From: Paulownia fortunei
Lineage: Eukaryota; Streptophyta; Magnoliopsida; Lamiales; Paulowniaceae
Direction: 5' to 3'
Assembly: GCA_019321725.1 (NCBI GenBank)
Contig: CM033124.1
Span: 5,952,001 to 6,016,000 of the forward strand
Length of the DNA: 64,000 bases
Shown here: positions 26,168 to 37,512 of the stretch, in pieces
How positions within the stretch are numbered: the stretch's first letter is position 1
Layout of the letters: the number at the start of each line of letters is the position of its first letter
Notes under the pieces: model-generated
Seen by the model: only the letters and a program-made list of their open reading frames with translations
Database searches by the model: none
What the model was told of the DNA's origin: nothing
Position numbers and translations under genes: made by a program

Positions 26168-28367
26168 GTTTATTGAATTATGGTATACAAATAGCATGAT
26201 TGCACGAACTTGAATAATTGTTATTATATGCTCTAGTTATACTTTAACATGCATTAGTACATGAAATATAAGATCAAATTTTTGTTTCTTGATTTAACAT
26301 ATTCCTTAAGTGCCTTTTTGCAGTGAAAAATTCGATATCTCGATTAAGGAAGATTGATGTGTTGAATGGCCATGAAATGAATTGTTCGTATTGCTTCATA
26401 CTTATTACATTCTAAAGTGATTATTTGCCTAAATATTTTCTTTAAATATGTTACATTTGGCTAAGAACTAAAAGTATGCAAAATAGTGCAATTTGATTGG
26501 TTGGTTGAATAGGTTGCATGAAATCATTTTAAACCGCATTGCACTTGATTATAACCCCAAAGCATCAATTTTTGTCATCTCCTTAGCCCATGAATGTGGC
26601 TTTTGGCATGAGAAGACACCAAGAATGATGCAACCAATCATCACCCTCCACTTACCTCTCTTTGAAAGGTCAAAGAAATCATTTTCATCCATATTTCTTG
26701 TGGAAGCACCTCAAAAACGACCAACCCTTATTCTCCTAATTTTCTCCTAAATTTATACACTCTCATACTCACAAAAATTGAATTCAATCTATAGGAATTC
26801 ATAGAACACAAACTAGAACAAGTTCCACCCTTTTTAAGGTTGAAAATAATTGATTTTGAAGTTTAATTCCAACTTAATCAAGGTATATTCTTTTTCAATG
26901 TTTCTTATGATGAATTTGTAGTATCTTGGATGGTTACATATTTTAGTATGTTTTTGTATGATTTACAACTTAAGTAAGTTATACTTGAAGCCAAAACCAA
27001 GCTAGTTAAGCTAGTTTTTAGCAAAATTGATAGTCTTGTGCAATATAGTTAATTTACTTATTTCTATTAATCTTGTAATGCTTATATTGTGTTTGGAAGT
27101 TCCTTTGAATGATTGAAAACAATAGTAATTAGTTTGCTTAATTGAAGGGTACAATCAATTTAAGTTAGAAGTGAATTTACGTCATGTTAATTTGGATTGT
27201 GTGCATGTTTTAGGAGCTGCCCTAATAATTATTTTTGAATTATTAGTTATTAAATGGCTGCCCTAATGTTTAATATCTTGAATTAGTAGTAAAATATGGA
27301 CTATGCATTGTTTTGAAGGTTATGTAATTGATATGAAATTATTTACAAAATATTAAAAAGTGTATATGAACTTTAACTAGAATCTACTAAATGATTTATA
27401 AAAAGAATATTAAATAGTATAGATTTGATTATGTTAGGCCTTTTATCACATTCTATCTTCCAAAGAGATTGGTCTTTTCACTTGCCACAAAGTGGACTAG
27501 AGGTAAATTGAAGCTTTCATTTGCTGTATCACAAGAATTATATAATGTTTGTTCATGTTTTAATATGATTGTTATTGTTTATCAAATGATGTAATGTTTA
27601 ATTCATTTATGGTTTATAAAGCATGACACTAAGAATATAATGAGGTTTTTTAAAAGGAAGTATGGTACTTGATTGATGGTCGGGTAGACAAAGGGACGCG
27701 GAAGATTGAAAAATACTTGAGGTTGAAAAAATGGTATAAGAAAGCCACAATAAATGAGATAGAATATGGCTAATACCTGAGGTTGCAATACTAAGTATGG
27801 AAACCCCTTATTAGTTCTCTTATTGGCTAATCATTATGAACAGGTTCTGAAAACCACGATCTATCGCTGTTAGTTAGGTACCACACTTCAAGGGCCCTAA
27901 AGAATGATTTATGAATGAAAGTTATTAAATAGAATAATGCATTTCATGATTTATGAGATGTGCATATATGTTATTTGTTATTGCATTAGTTTCATCTTAC
28001 TAAAGCCTTTAACTCATTAGATTCATGTGATGCAGATGAAAATGTACAGGTTTAGAGGTTGACTGAGTCTCTAGAGCGGTCGGACAGAGATTTTTTCATA
28101 TGTCATGCTTCGAACTATTTTGTAGTTTAGTTTGAAAACTCCATTTTGTTTTTAAATAAGCCGCTCTGTTATGGTTTTGTAAACAGATGTACTTAGTTTT
28201 GATATATGTATATTGTGTGTTTAAAACGATTCAAGTTCTTTCTCTTATCGCTAAAAATGAGAAATTTTATTAAAACCATAACTCTAATATTGATGAAAAA
28301 TTAACATTTCTTGACTCTAACTATATCAGTTTATTTAGACTCTGCAATTAGGTTAAGGGGTGTTACA
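26168..28367 (+). repeat. T1-family LTR missing its first ~72 bp (inferred inverted segment)
   Basis: Reverse complement of 1263-3306 and of most of 61491-63734: shared 'ggtatacaaatagcatgatt' block near 26182 and end 'ttaaggggtgttaca' at 28367. The start of the LTR is absent. The missing piece is found alone and in opposite orientation at 28576-28641, next to the PPT of element B. No PBS follows 28367. An open frame at 26493-26750 lies within the LTR, uses a non-ATG start, and is frameshifted in the copy at 1263-3378. Confidence 0.8.
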
Positions 28368-28575
28368 GATACACACATCCTTACATATAATTTATTGAAC
28401 AACACACAATATATACATCATCATTCGTCATATTTCTCACACACTATTCCTCTCCACCCAAAAATACACATTTCTCTATATTTCTTCAAACACTACACCA
28501 AGAACACACGCACACACACCCATTACCAAGGAGCTTGGGATTTGAAGACAAGAAGAGGAGGAGTTTCATTAGGAA
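28368..28575. other. Short unique spacer between LTR pieces
   Basis: CA-rich sequence (cacacacacc near 28510) with no homolog elsewhere in the window. If the neighbouring LTR was inverted, this is former 3' flanking DNA carried along. The first five bases (gatac) would then be the target duplication of element B. Confidence 0.45.
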
Positions 28576-28641
28576 ATGATTAAATGCATATTCATGCAAG
28601 ATGCTTATTATTGGCTATGAAGGAGAGAATTAGGCATTACA
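28576..28641 (-). repeat. First ~65 bp of the 3' LTR of element B (T1 family)
   Basis: The plus strand 'atgcatattcatgcaaga...ggcattaca' matches the last 65 bp of 1263-3378. In minus orientation it is the LTR start, TGTAATGCC, directly after the PPT. It stops abruptly at about 28576. Confidence 0.8.
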
Positions 28642-28660
28642 ATCCTTCCTTCCTTCCTTA
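28642..28660 (-). other. Polypurine tract of element B
   Basis: The minus strand reads TAAGGAAGGAAGGAAGGAT (a GGAA tandem run) directly before the LTR start. It marks the 3' end of the internal region. Confidence 0.75.
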
Positions 28661-31600
28661 TAAAAATTTCATCCTCGAAATTTAACGTACCAAATAATTC
28701 TGGATACTTGCTCTGTATTTCTTCTTCTCTTTCCCACATGGCCTCTTCTATAGAATGATTCCTCCATAATACTTTAAAAAGTCGAATCTTTTTCGTTCTC
28801 AACTATTTTTCCTTCTGATCCAAAATTTATATTGGTTTCTCTTCATAAGCTAAATCAGGAGTCAATTCTAATGGTTCATAACTCAACACATGAGAAGAGT
28901 TTGAAATGTACTTTCTCAACATAGACACATGGAAAACATTGTGAACACTAGATAATGATGGAGGTAAGGCCACTCTATAAGCTTTATCACTAACTCTTTC
29001 GAGAATCTCAAATGAACCAACATACCTTAGGCTGAGTTTTTCTTTCTTTTCAAATCTCATAACACCTTTTATGGGAGCTACTTTTAAGAACACATGACTT
29101 TAGATCTTTTCTCCATTTATCTGCATAACTTTTCTATCTACTCTATGCAATCTTCATTCTCTCTCGTATCTTCTCCACTGCCTTAGCGGTATGTTGAACT
29201 ATTTCTGGACCAAGTAGGCTTCGTTCTCCAACTTCATCCCAATGCACTAGAGATCTACATTTCCTTCCATATAATGCTTCATAAGGCGCCATTCCAATTG
29301 TTAATTGATAGCTATTATTATAAGTACACTCTACTAATAGAAGCTTTGCATCCCAACTCCCTTGAAAATCTAGCACACAAGCTCTTAACATATCCTATAA
29401 TATCTGAATAACCCTCTCTGATTGCCTGTCACTTTGTGGATGAAATATTATACTGAATGCAAGTTTCGTTCCCATGGCACTATGTAAGATCTTCCAAAAT
29501 GTAGATGTAAACTTAGGATGTCTATCAGACACTATTGAAACTAGCACCCCATGTTACTTGACTATCTCTTTAATATATTGTTGAGCATACTAATCCATAT
29601 TGTATGTGGATTTCATTGGAATAAAATGGGCTAATTTAGTTAATCTATCAACAACCACCCATATGGAATTATACCCTTTTTGTGTTCTAGGTAATTCAAG
29701 TACAAAGTCCATTGTAATGTGCTCCCATTTCCACTCTGGAATCAACAAAAGCTTCAACAACCCTAATGGTCTTTGATGTTCAATCTTAATTTGTTGACAA
29801 GTTAGACATTCAGCCATAAATTTTGCTATATCTCTCTTCATTTTAGGCCACCAATAATGTTGTTGTAAGTTCTTATACATTTTTGTGCTACCTGGGTGTA
29901 CTGAGTAAGGAGTAGTATGAGCTTTTTCTAAAATATCTCATTTCATGGCCTTATCAAATGGTACACACAGTCTCCTTTTATATCGAATAATTCTATCATC
30001 AGTAACAGAGAAGTCTGGCCTCTTTCCAGCCTCAATCATTCTTTTCAATCTACACAAATGCATGTCCACCTTTTGACATTCTTTAATTCTATCTTGAAGT
30101 GCATGTCTCAACACTAAGGCTGATAACGAATACTTTTTCCCTTTAGGTACAATTGCAAGATCTAATCTCTGCAAATCCAATAATATTGACTTTTGTATAA
30201 CAAAAAGAGAAGACGTGGATTTTCTGCTTAATGCATCTGCAACCAAATTCACTTTACCAAGATGATAGTTGATCACACAATCATAATCCTTCACAAGTTC
30301 TAACCATCTTCTTTGTCTCATATTCAGCTCTTTTGGGGTAAAGAAGTACTTCAAACTCTTATGATTTGTGTATATCTCACACTTCTCACCATATAAATAA
30401 TGTCTCTAAATTTTCAAGGCAAAAACCACAACAGCAAGTTCCAAATCATGGGTTGGATAATTCTTTTCATATTCCTTCAATTACTTTGAAACATAGGCAA
30501 TAACCTTCCCATTTTACATCAAAACAGCACCCAAATTATTTTTTGAAGCATCGCTATACACCACAAATCCACCAATTCCAATTGGAATGGTAAGAACAGA
30601 AATTGTAGTCAATTTATATTTCAGTTCTTGAAAAGTTCTTTCACAAGCATCGATCCACAAGAACTTCACATTCGTTCTTGTTAACATTGTCATTGGAGTT
30701 GTTATCTTTGAAAACTCCTGAACAAATCATCGATAGTACCCTGCTAATCCCAAGAAACTCCTTACTTCTGATACATTTGTTGGTGTTGGCCACTTAATGA
30801 CAGCTTCTACCTTACCCGAATCAACAGAAATACCATCCTTGGATACTACATGATCTAGGAATACCACTTGTTCAAGCCAAACCTCACACTTCTTGAATTT
30901 AGCATACAACTATTTTTCTTTAAGAACTTGCAACACAATCTTCAAATGTTCTTTGTGCTCTTTATCCCGTGAATAAATTAGGATATCATCAATAAACACA
31001 ATCACAAATTTATCAAGATATTGCTTGAACACCTTATTCATTAGATCCATTAAAGCTGCAGGGGCATTGGTTAAACCAAAAGGCATCACTAAAAATTCAT
31101 AATATCCATACCTTATTCGAAATGCAGTCTTTTATATGTCTTGTTCCTTGATCTTCAATTGATGATACCCACAGCACAAATCAATCTTAGAAAATATGGA
31201 TGTTCCCTGCAATTGATCAAACAAATCATCTATTCTTGGGAGTGGATACTTATTCTTGACTGTTATTTTATTCAACTCTCTATAATCAATGCACAACCGC
31301 AATGTACTATTCTTTTTTTTCATGAACAACACAGGTGCTCCCCAAGGAGAATAACTAGGGCGAATAAAACCCTTATCAAGCAATTCTTGCAATTGAACTT
31401 TTAACTCTTTCAATTCTATTGGTGCCATTCAGTATGGTGCGTTAGAAATAGGAGTAGTTCCTAGCATAACATCAATCACAAATTCGATCTCTCGATTCGG
31501 TGGTAGTCCTAGTAAATTATTTAGAAATACCTCAAAAAATTCTTGAACCACATTTATATTTTATGGCTTCAATTGTGCTTCAACTAAGGTGTCCAGAACA

Positions 31601-31690
31601 TTTGCCAAATATCCAACACAACTTTTATTCAACATCTTTTGAGCTATCAAAGCAGATATAATTGGTAAGGACCGCGAGAATAAGTTACCA
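28660..31690 (-). pseudogene. Tekay/Del-type gypsy pol remnant (element B)
   Basis: Minus-strand pol, truncated at its 5' side. From about 31690: end of the protease-RT linker ([12 protein letters not shown]), RT at 31428-31132 ([40 protein letters not shown]), the active site FIDDIL near 30985, a thumb region at 30909-30727 (FLGLAGYYR), RNase H with linker at 30354-29938 ([11 protein letters not shown]), and integrase at 29880-29590 (HYWWPKMKRDIAKF, zinc-site CLTCQQIK) and 29391-29143 (MAPYEALYGRKCRS). A tail at 29093-28827 and a chromodomain-like end at 28802 onward (VLWRNHSIEEAMWERE) complete it. Gag, most of protease, PBS and 5' LTR are missing. It is better preserved than element C but has stops between blocks. 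Confidence 0.9.
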
Positions 31691-31738
31691 CTAAACATAA
31701 ATTGTTCTATGCATAAATTTTTATTTTTATTTTTTACC

Positions 31739-34665
31739 TGTAATATATTAATAAATAATAAACTATTTTTCCACTCAAAGACTAGTATCTATACCTGCAG
31801 ATAACCCATAACAACCGCAATATTTACATACTCATGTACATAAAAGTTTTAAAAGTAGCATACAGTACAAGTCCCAAAATTTAATACAGTAGATTCCAAA
31901 ATCAAATAAGTTAACAATCAGCCCAATAGATCATCATCAATGTACACCGATCCTCAAAACCTATAGGAACTCCAGCCGCTTGCCCAGTAAGTCCATGGCA
32001 TCAATATTACCAAACTCACAAACAATGTCTGAACTACGTAAGCTAATACTCAGTAAATGAAAATCATGCATGATGAAGGGATAATCTAACACAAATGCAA
32101 TGCATTTCTATGAGATCATAATAAAAATGCACATTCATGCATCAAAAATAGTTCATTCAAAGTCATTTTCAATCATTAGGCCCTTGGCCCACCTAATATG
32201 TACTGGATAGAACTCTCAACAATATCAAAAATCACATGGCCATAAACAGATCGACACAGTCCAAGGCCATCTCCTGGGATCACCAGAGGTCCACCCCTTG
32301 TTTTCTCCTATGGAGCAGAAGTCTTCCCACCAGTGGCGTCTACAATAGCACAGTCAAGTGGTCCACTCTCTCGTGACCACCAGAGGCACACGCCTGTCCA
32401 CCCTTATGATCCTTCGAGAAGTAATACTCGCGGTGCCCCAAAATATAATATCAATAAGCCACACAGGCTTTGGTATACTAGTAGTGGCCAACTAAAATAT
32501 TTTTTTATGAAAATAATGTCATACATACAAAACTTCAACTGTGAGCACGTGTTATGCATGCACGTGTAAATGTTGATGAATAGCATGTTCAATGACACAA
32601 TGGATCTCATGTCCCATTATCCAAGAAACGTATGCACTTTAAGATCTTTATAATACTCATATTACACTCATCAAGATACAAGGATCGCATTTAATATAGA
32701 TAAGGCAAGAAATACTATGCCCATGCATTATAGTTGCACATAGATTTTTACTTACATTTGATCAGTTGTGTGTTAAGAAACTACTCCCCAACTCTAAATG
32801 TGAAACAATCTATAAAAATATAAGATATCAATTATCATCCTCAATTAACAGGCTTATTATACCTAATGTAGTATAAAGATCTTGAATCTCAATTTGATTA
32901 AACAATCTTACCACTTAGAAACTATAATCGAATACAACCTTCTATGCACCTTTGTTTCATATCTTTAATATATATTAACCTTACTTAATTGATGTATTAT
33001 AACCTTACTTAATTGATGTATTATAACTCTTTTAACATCGCCCTAAATTTTAGGGATAAAATGAATCACATCCATGTTAGAACACTTTAATGAACCAAAT
33101 GGGACAGATTTACTGCTTCACATTTTTCTGCTGCTACACTAAATTACGTGATGATTTTGACACCCTTAGACATATTCATTCACTCCCTAATTTTTATCAC
33201 ACTTTTATAACATCAAAAAAAATATAACCATGTCATAGAATTGCTAAAACTCATGGATATAGTTTTCCAAGTTCAGCTCTCTTCACAACATACTGAAACA
33301 GATTTTTCCTATCGTGATAATTTTGCACACTCCATGACATTAATGGTTTTGGCACCCTTAAGTATATTCAATCACTCCTAAATTTTCACCATACTTAGAT
33401 AACATATATAAAGAGATCAACAGTTCAAATTATTGCAAAAAATAATGGATTTATAGCTGTAAAACCAACCCCATTCACATAGAACAGAATTTAAAATTCA
33501 AAGAAGATAGTTTTGAGCATCTCTTTAATTACCACACTATATTTCAATTTATAACCTCTCTAAACTTACGTACATCACCTAGACTCATATATAAACATAT
33601 ATATGGTGAAATACACAGGTCTTAATCAAGCTATTAAACATATATAAAGCTTTAATATAAAAAATTAGCAAGTATACAGTTTATGTCCCTAGTGATTTTT
33701 ATTATGATTTTACAACTAAAAATCCTCGTTTTGTGAACTATAAGACCACAAATTACTTCCTAAATTGATTATAAATAATAATAGAAGCTTTAAAAATCAT
33801 AAACCCTCAAATAATTCAAGAACTTAAATAAAAACATGAGTTAAACTTACCTATGCATAGTTTTAAGTTCCTACTTGCTCTTCCCTACTTCATTTTGCCT
33901 CCTTCACCTTTTTCTTTACTTGGAATTACTTGAGAGAGAAATTCTAAAATTCAATATAAAGGTTTGGGACGTAAAATAACTTATAAAATAGTTTATAGTC
34001 ATGGTTCAATGATAGAAATGAAGAAAGGTTGAGGTGGAAGCTTGAGGTGGCAAGTGGTGATTCAAATCTAATGTGATTCACACCTTATGCAGCCCTAATC
34101 TAGTATTTCTCATTACTTATTTATCTATCTACAATCTACTTTAATTTTGATATGATCGGATAATATATTATACCCTAATTTCTTAACCATTTTTTCGATC
34201 TCCAAATCGATCGACATCCGATTCTTGAATGATTGTTTAGTTTTCATTTTCTAAAATCACATGCACATATGAACCTTGTATTATGACACTTAAATCACAC
34301 TATATCATGTTCAATATCCCAAGTATGTTAATCTATGGATGTATACCTTTAGAACACCTCGATCTAATTGAATCGAATCATATAAGCTTACTAGTGATAC
34401 TTTTAATATTTTTAAAATTATAACATCTAACCTATGAATATCCACTATATTGAACAATCTATTCTTTATATTATATAATAAATATAGAATTACTTAATTA
34501 GGTTATAGGATCTCAACCACTAACATCATGTGATAGTGTTGGGAGTCTAATAATTAAGAATGCTATATGAGATGCCATATAGATGTTAATTCAAATTAGC
34601 ATATAAATAGTATATCATGCATGAATCATATTGGCCAAGTGAGCAGTGTGAGGCTTGGTATTACA
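31739..34665 (-). repeat. C-family LTR, diverged and unpaired
   Basis: Aligns with the LTRs of element C over most of its length: 'caatatttacatac.catgt', 'cagtacaagtc.caaaat', the 'tgcatta.agttgca' and 'taaacatatatatggtgaaata' blocks. The outer end is GGTATTACA at 34665. It differs by a GC-richer insertion around 32220-32460 and a shortened start. There is no PBS or PPT beside it and no matching 5-bp duplication (ttacc before, atttg after). An exact 24-bp tandem duplication lies inside it at 32977-33024. Confidence 0.75.
32977..33024. repeat. Exact 24-bp tandem duplication inside an LTR
   Basis: Two identical 24-base copies beginning 'aaccttacttaattgatg' at 32977 and 33001. The C-family LTRs at 8157 and 15106 have a single copy, so this is a local replication-slippage event. 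Confidence 0.85.
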
Positions 34666-35056
34666 ATTTGGAAATAACTTTTTCAAAAATTCAGCTTGCA
34701 TTTCTTGCCAAGTGCCAATTAACCTAGGTTTTAAAAAATTAAGCCAAGTTTTTGCTTTATCTTTTAAAGAAAAAGAAATAATTTGAGGTTAACAATCTCA
34801 TTTGTACAAGTTTGATCATCAAAAGTGGAACATACTTCATCAAATTCTTTCAAGTGTAGGTAAGAAATTTCAGAGTCTAAACCATTGAAATTAGGAAGTA
34901 AAGGGATCTCATACTTGACTTGAATCGAAAGTTAGTTGCATTGAGGGGGAAAATGAAACAAGAAGGAGAAGAATTTCAAGGAGGTTGCAAGTAATAACGC
35001 ATGGTATGCACCTGTTGATTCTTATTTTTATCCTGCACACTTTCATTTTTAGCCAT
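34666..35056 (-). pseudogene. Tat/Athila-type gypsy gag remnant
   Basis: The minus strand from an ATG at 35056 reads MAKNESVQDKNK..., then SSPSCFIFP..., then with frame changes PLLPNFNGLDSE, YLHLKEFDEVCSTF and CTNEIVNLKLF. This is the conserved N-terminal gag layout of Tat/Athila-type elements (a short leader, a proline-rich block, FxGxxSENPYxHLKEFEEVC). It has stops and at least one frameshift, and is cut off at 34665 by the LTR. A PBS lies upstream at 35233-35250. It differs in sequence from element D, so it is a second lineage member. Confidence 0.7.
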
Positions 35057-35232
35057 GGTGTAAATGTGTGTAGGTAACTCAAATAAGTTTTCAAACAAAA
35101 TTTCAGAATTATTTATAACTAAAAGTCAAGAATTATGACAATGATAACATATGACCATATAATCATAAAGAAAATTAACACACAATATTTATAAAGGAAA
35201 AATATTTACAAACCTAAAAACTTACCTTGCCT

Positions 35233-35250
35233 TTCCCAACAATAGCTCTA
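35233..35250 (-). other. Degenerate primer binding site of the Tat/Athila-type remnant
   Basis: The minus strand reads TAGAGCTATTGTTGGGAA, derived from TGGCGCCGTTGCCGGGGA mainly by C-to-T/G-to-A changes, and is preceded by AAGTTTTT. The pattern of changes fits decay of methylated cytosines. Confidence 0.65.
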
Positions 35251-35254
35251 AAAA

Positions 35255-37512
35255 CTTGCTACAACTTTAAGGTCGCAAACCTAAGTTCAAATTGTGTCAA
35301 GTAATAAATTTTTTGTGAGTCCGAAGTTGATCCGTATGGATGTTGTTTGAAGATTTTAGGATTATATTTCTAAAAATAAAGATGGGCTTTATGTAGTTTA
35401 CAATATATAAAAAAAATGTATGTTATAACAAAAAAAAATACAAAGTAATAAAAGTATTGAGGATTAGAAATCTGCCCTTAGAGAAACGACTATTTAAGTT
35501 GTTTACCTCTTTTAATTGTCACTATTGTAATCCATACATAATAAAGGTTCCAATGTGAAGATGTTATCAAATAGCTCATGCAATAAGGTAATTATGATAT
35601 TGTCTTACTATTTGCAAATTATCTCTTAATGCCAACACTTGTTTATGAGATCAATTATTTATGTACACTTTTGTCTACAATAAATCAAGGTTTCATGTTA
35701 GCAGTTGGTGTAGTAAAACCAAACATCTAGTTAAATGAACTCAAGTATTTGTTGTGTCATTAGTGATACATAAATCAAGAATCACTACAAAAGAAGTAAG
35801 GTTTAGACAAATAATTAAAACAATAATACAATATATTTAAGTATTTTCTATCATTATAATTGTTTCTCTTCCTCCATCAAAAGGTTCACTCCTTTTCCTC
35901 AACAAAATAAAATTTAGAAAGACATAATGAAAGTAGAAAATATTAAAAATAGAATAAAAACTAGAGAACACATTTCTATTACTAATTGAAAACTTACATT
36001 ACAATTAGAAAGCTTACGTTACTACTAGAAAATTTAGTCTAAAAAAATACTCAACCCCACCTCCCCTCCCACTCTTACAGAATTAATACATGATTTATTT
36101 ATTGTGTTTGAAGTATGCTAGAGGCCAAATATATAATGGAGATGTTAAATAATCAAGTGGTATGCTAGTTGTCTAGAGTTGGTAAGTTGTTACACCAAAT
36201 CCTCTAAATTTTCACTTGCCCAATTGAATTGCCTTTTTAGGCCAGATACAGCAAGATTTTGATAAAGGGTAAAGAGTAAGAGTTGTAGATATTTCTTTTT
36301 TGATATATTTTCATGTTATTTGTCAAATTTGGCAGTTAGATGAGGAAGATATGGTCAAATTATCGAATCATGTTCAAGAGTCATCCTCCAACATAAGCAG
36401 CACATTACAACATATTTATTAACTATTTTGACATATTTTCTCACCATCTTATTTTCAGCAAACTTGTTTATCTATCATTTTCGTATACCATATCCAAATT
36501 TCAATCCAAAAAAAAAATTGGTTTAAGAGATATTACCTAATTGGTAAAATAGGTTAGGATTTGAATGATCCAAATTTTTGATAATCTATTTTGTACAAAC
36601 ACTTGTAATCCAAATTTGATCCTTATATGTTTAGTATGGAATCCAAGGTCTACATGAACTTTTAAATAAATGACTTATCAATCCATAGCCTCAAGAATTA
36701 ACCCAAAATCATTTCGTAATCATAAGTTACGTCAGTTTCTCTAAAATATACACAAAAGAAGCTAAAACTTTTTAATCTCATTTTTTTATGTTGATTTATT
36801 CATAAAACACAAAAATGCTTTAATTGGAAGTTCCAATGATAATCTCAAAGTAAAAATAATTATATAAATTCTAATTAATTATACACTTTTAAATGTTCAT
36901 CATTGGGCGTTGAATATTGTTGGAGGAACAAGCATACGTATTCAGCTATTACTTCACTTGCAAGAGTATTGTGCATTGTTAAATTATTCTCAGGCATATT
37001 TCTATAAGCAATGTAATCGCTTATTCCTTTTTATTAAGCCTTTGATGGAGATATATTCTCCAAAGGTATGTGCGTAGTATTAGATTGTGTAGAATTTAAT
37101 TCTTATACCTTGTAGGAACATTTAATGATTAATGAGATATATCTGTATTCTCATTATACAATTGGTACTAGATTTATAAGTTGTCACCAAACTTTTATTG
37201 GCTCTCTCACATGGGCAATTTCCTTGGCACTATGACAGCGAGCAAGATGAGACTTAAAGATCATATCGCATAATTGATATTTGGAAATGATCTCCTTAAA
37301 GCTTGTAGCAGTGAGGAAGGTTAATATGCATAATTTAGAGTCACCTTAACTTGGAGGCCAAGATGAGATCAAACTTGATCATTATGAAGTATGTCAAGAC
37401 TTCATAACAAGCCTCTTTTTGCAGTTGAAATTGCGAACAACTAAAAGTATTTTGAAGAGTGACTTCTGGTGGTCTGTGGGTCAAGTGTTTTGATAACGAC
37501 TGAACTTATATC
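35255..37512. other. Probable LTR of the same remnant, then unassigned AT-rich DNA
   Basis: The first several hundred bases lie where the 5' LTR should be. The minus strand has a 'CCATACGGATCAACTTCGGA' block near 35330, typical of the end of such LTRs. The outer boundary is not defined. From about 35900 to 37512 I see AT-rich sequence without recognisable genes, RNAs or long repeats. Confidence 0.4.

Noticed and set aside
26493..26750. 85-residue frame in the T1 LTR, also seen at 63146-63340 in another copy
   Set aside because: It looks like a conserved small protein, but both copies begin at TTG rather than ATG, and the copy at 1263-3378 is frameshifted. Similarity reflects shared LTR DNA.
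28311..28583. 90-residue plus-strand open frame with His/Thr-rich sequence
   Set aside because: It crosses an LTR end and a CA-rich spacer. The composition explains the frame.
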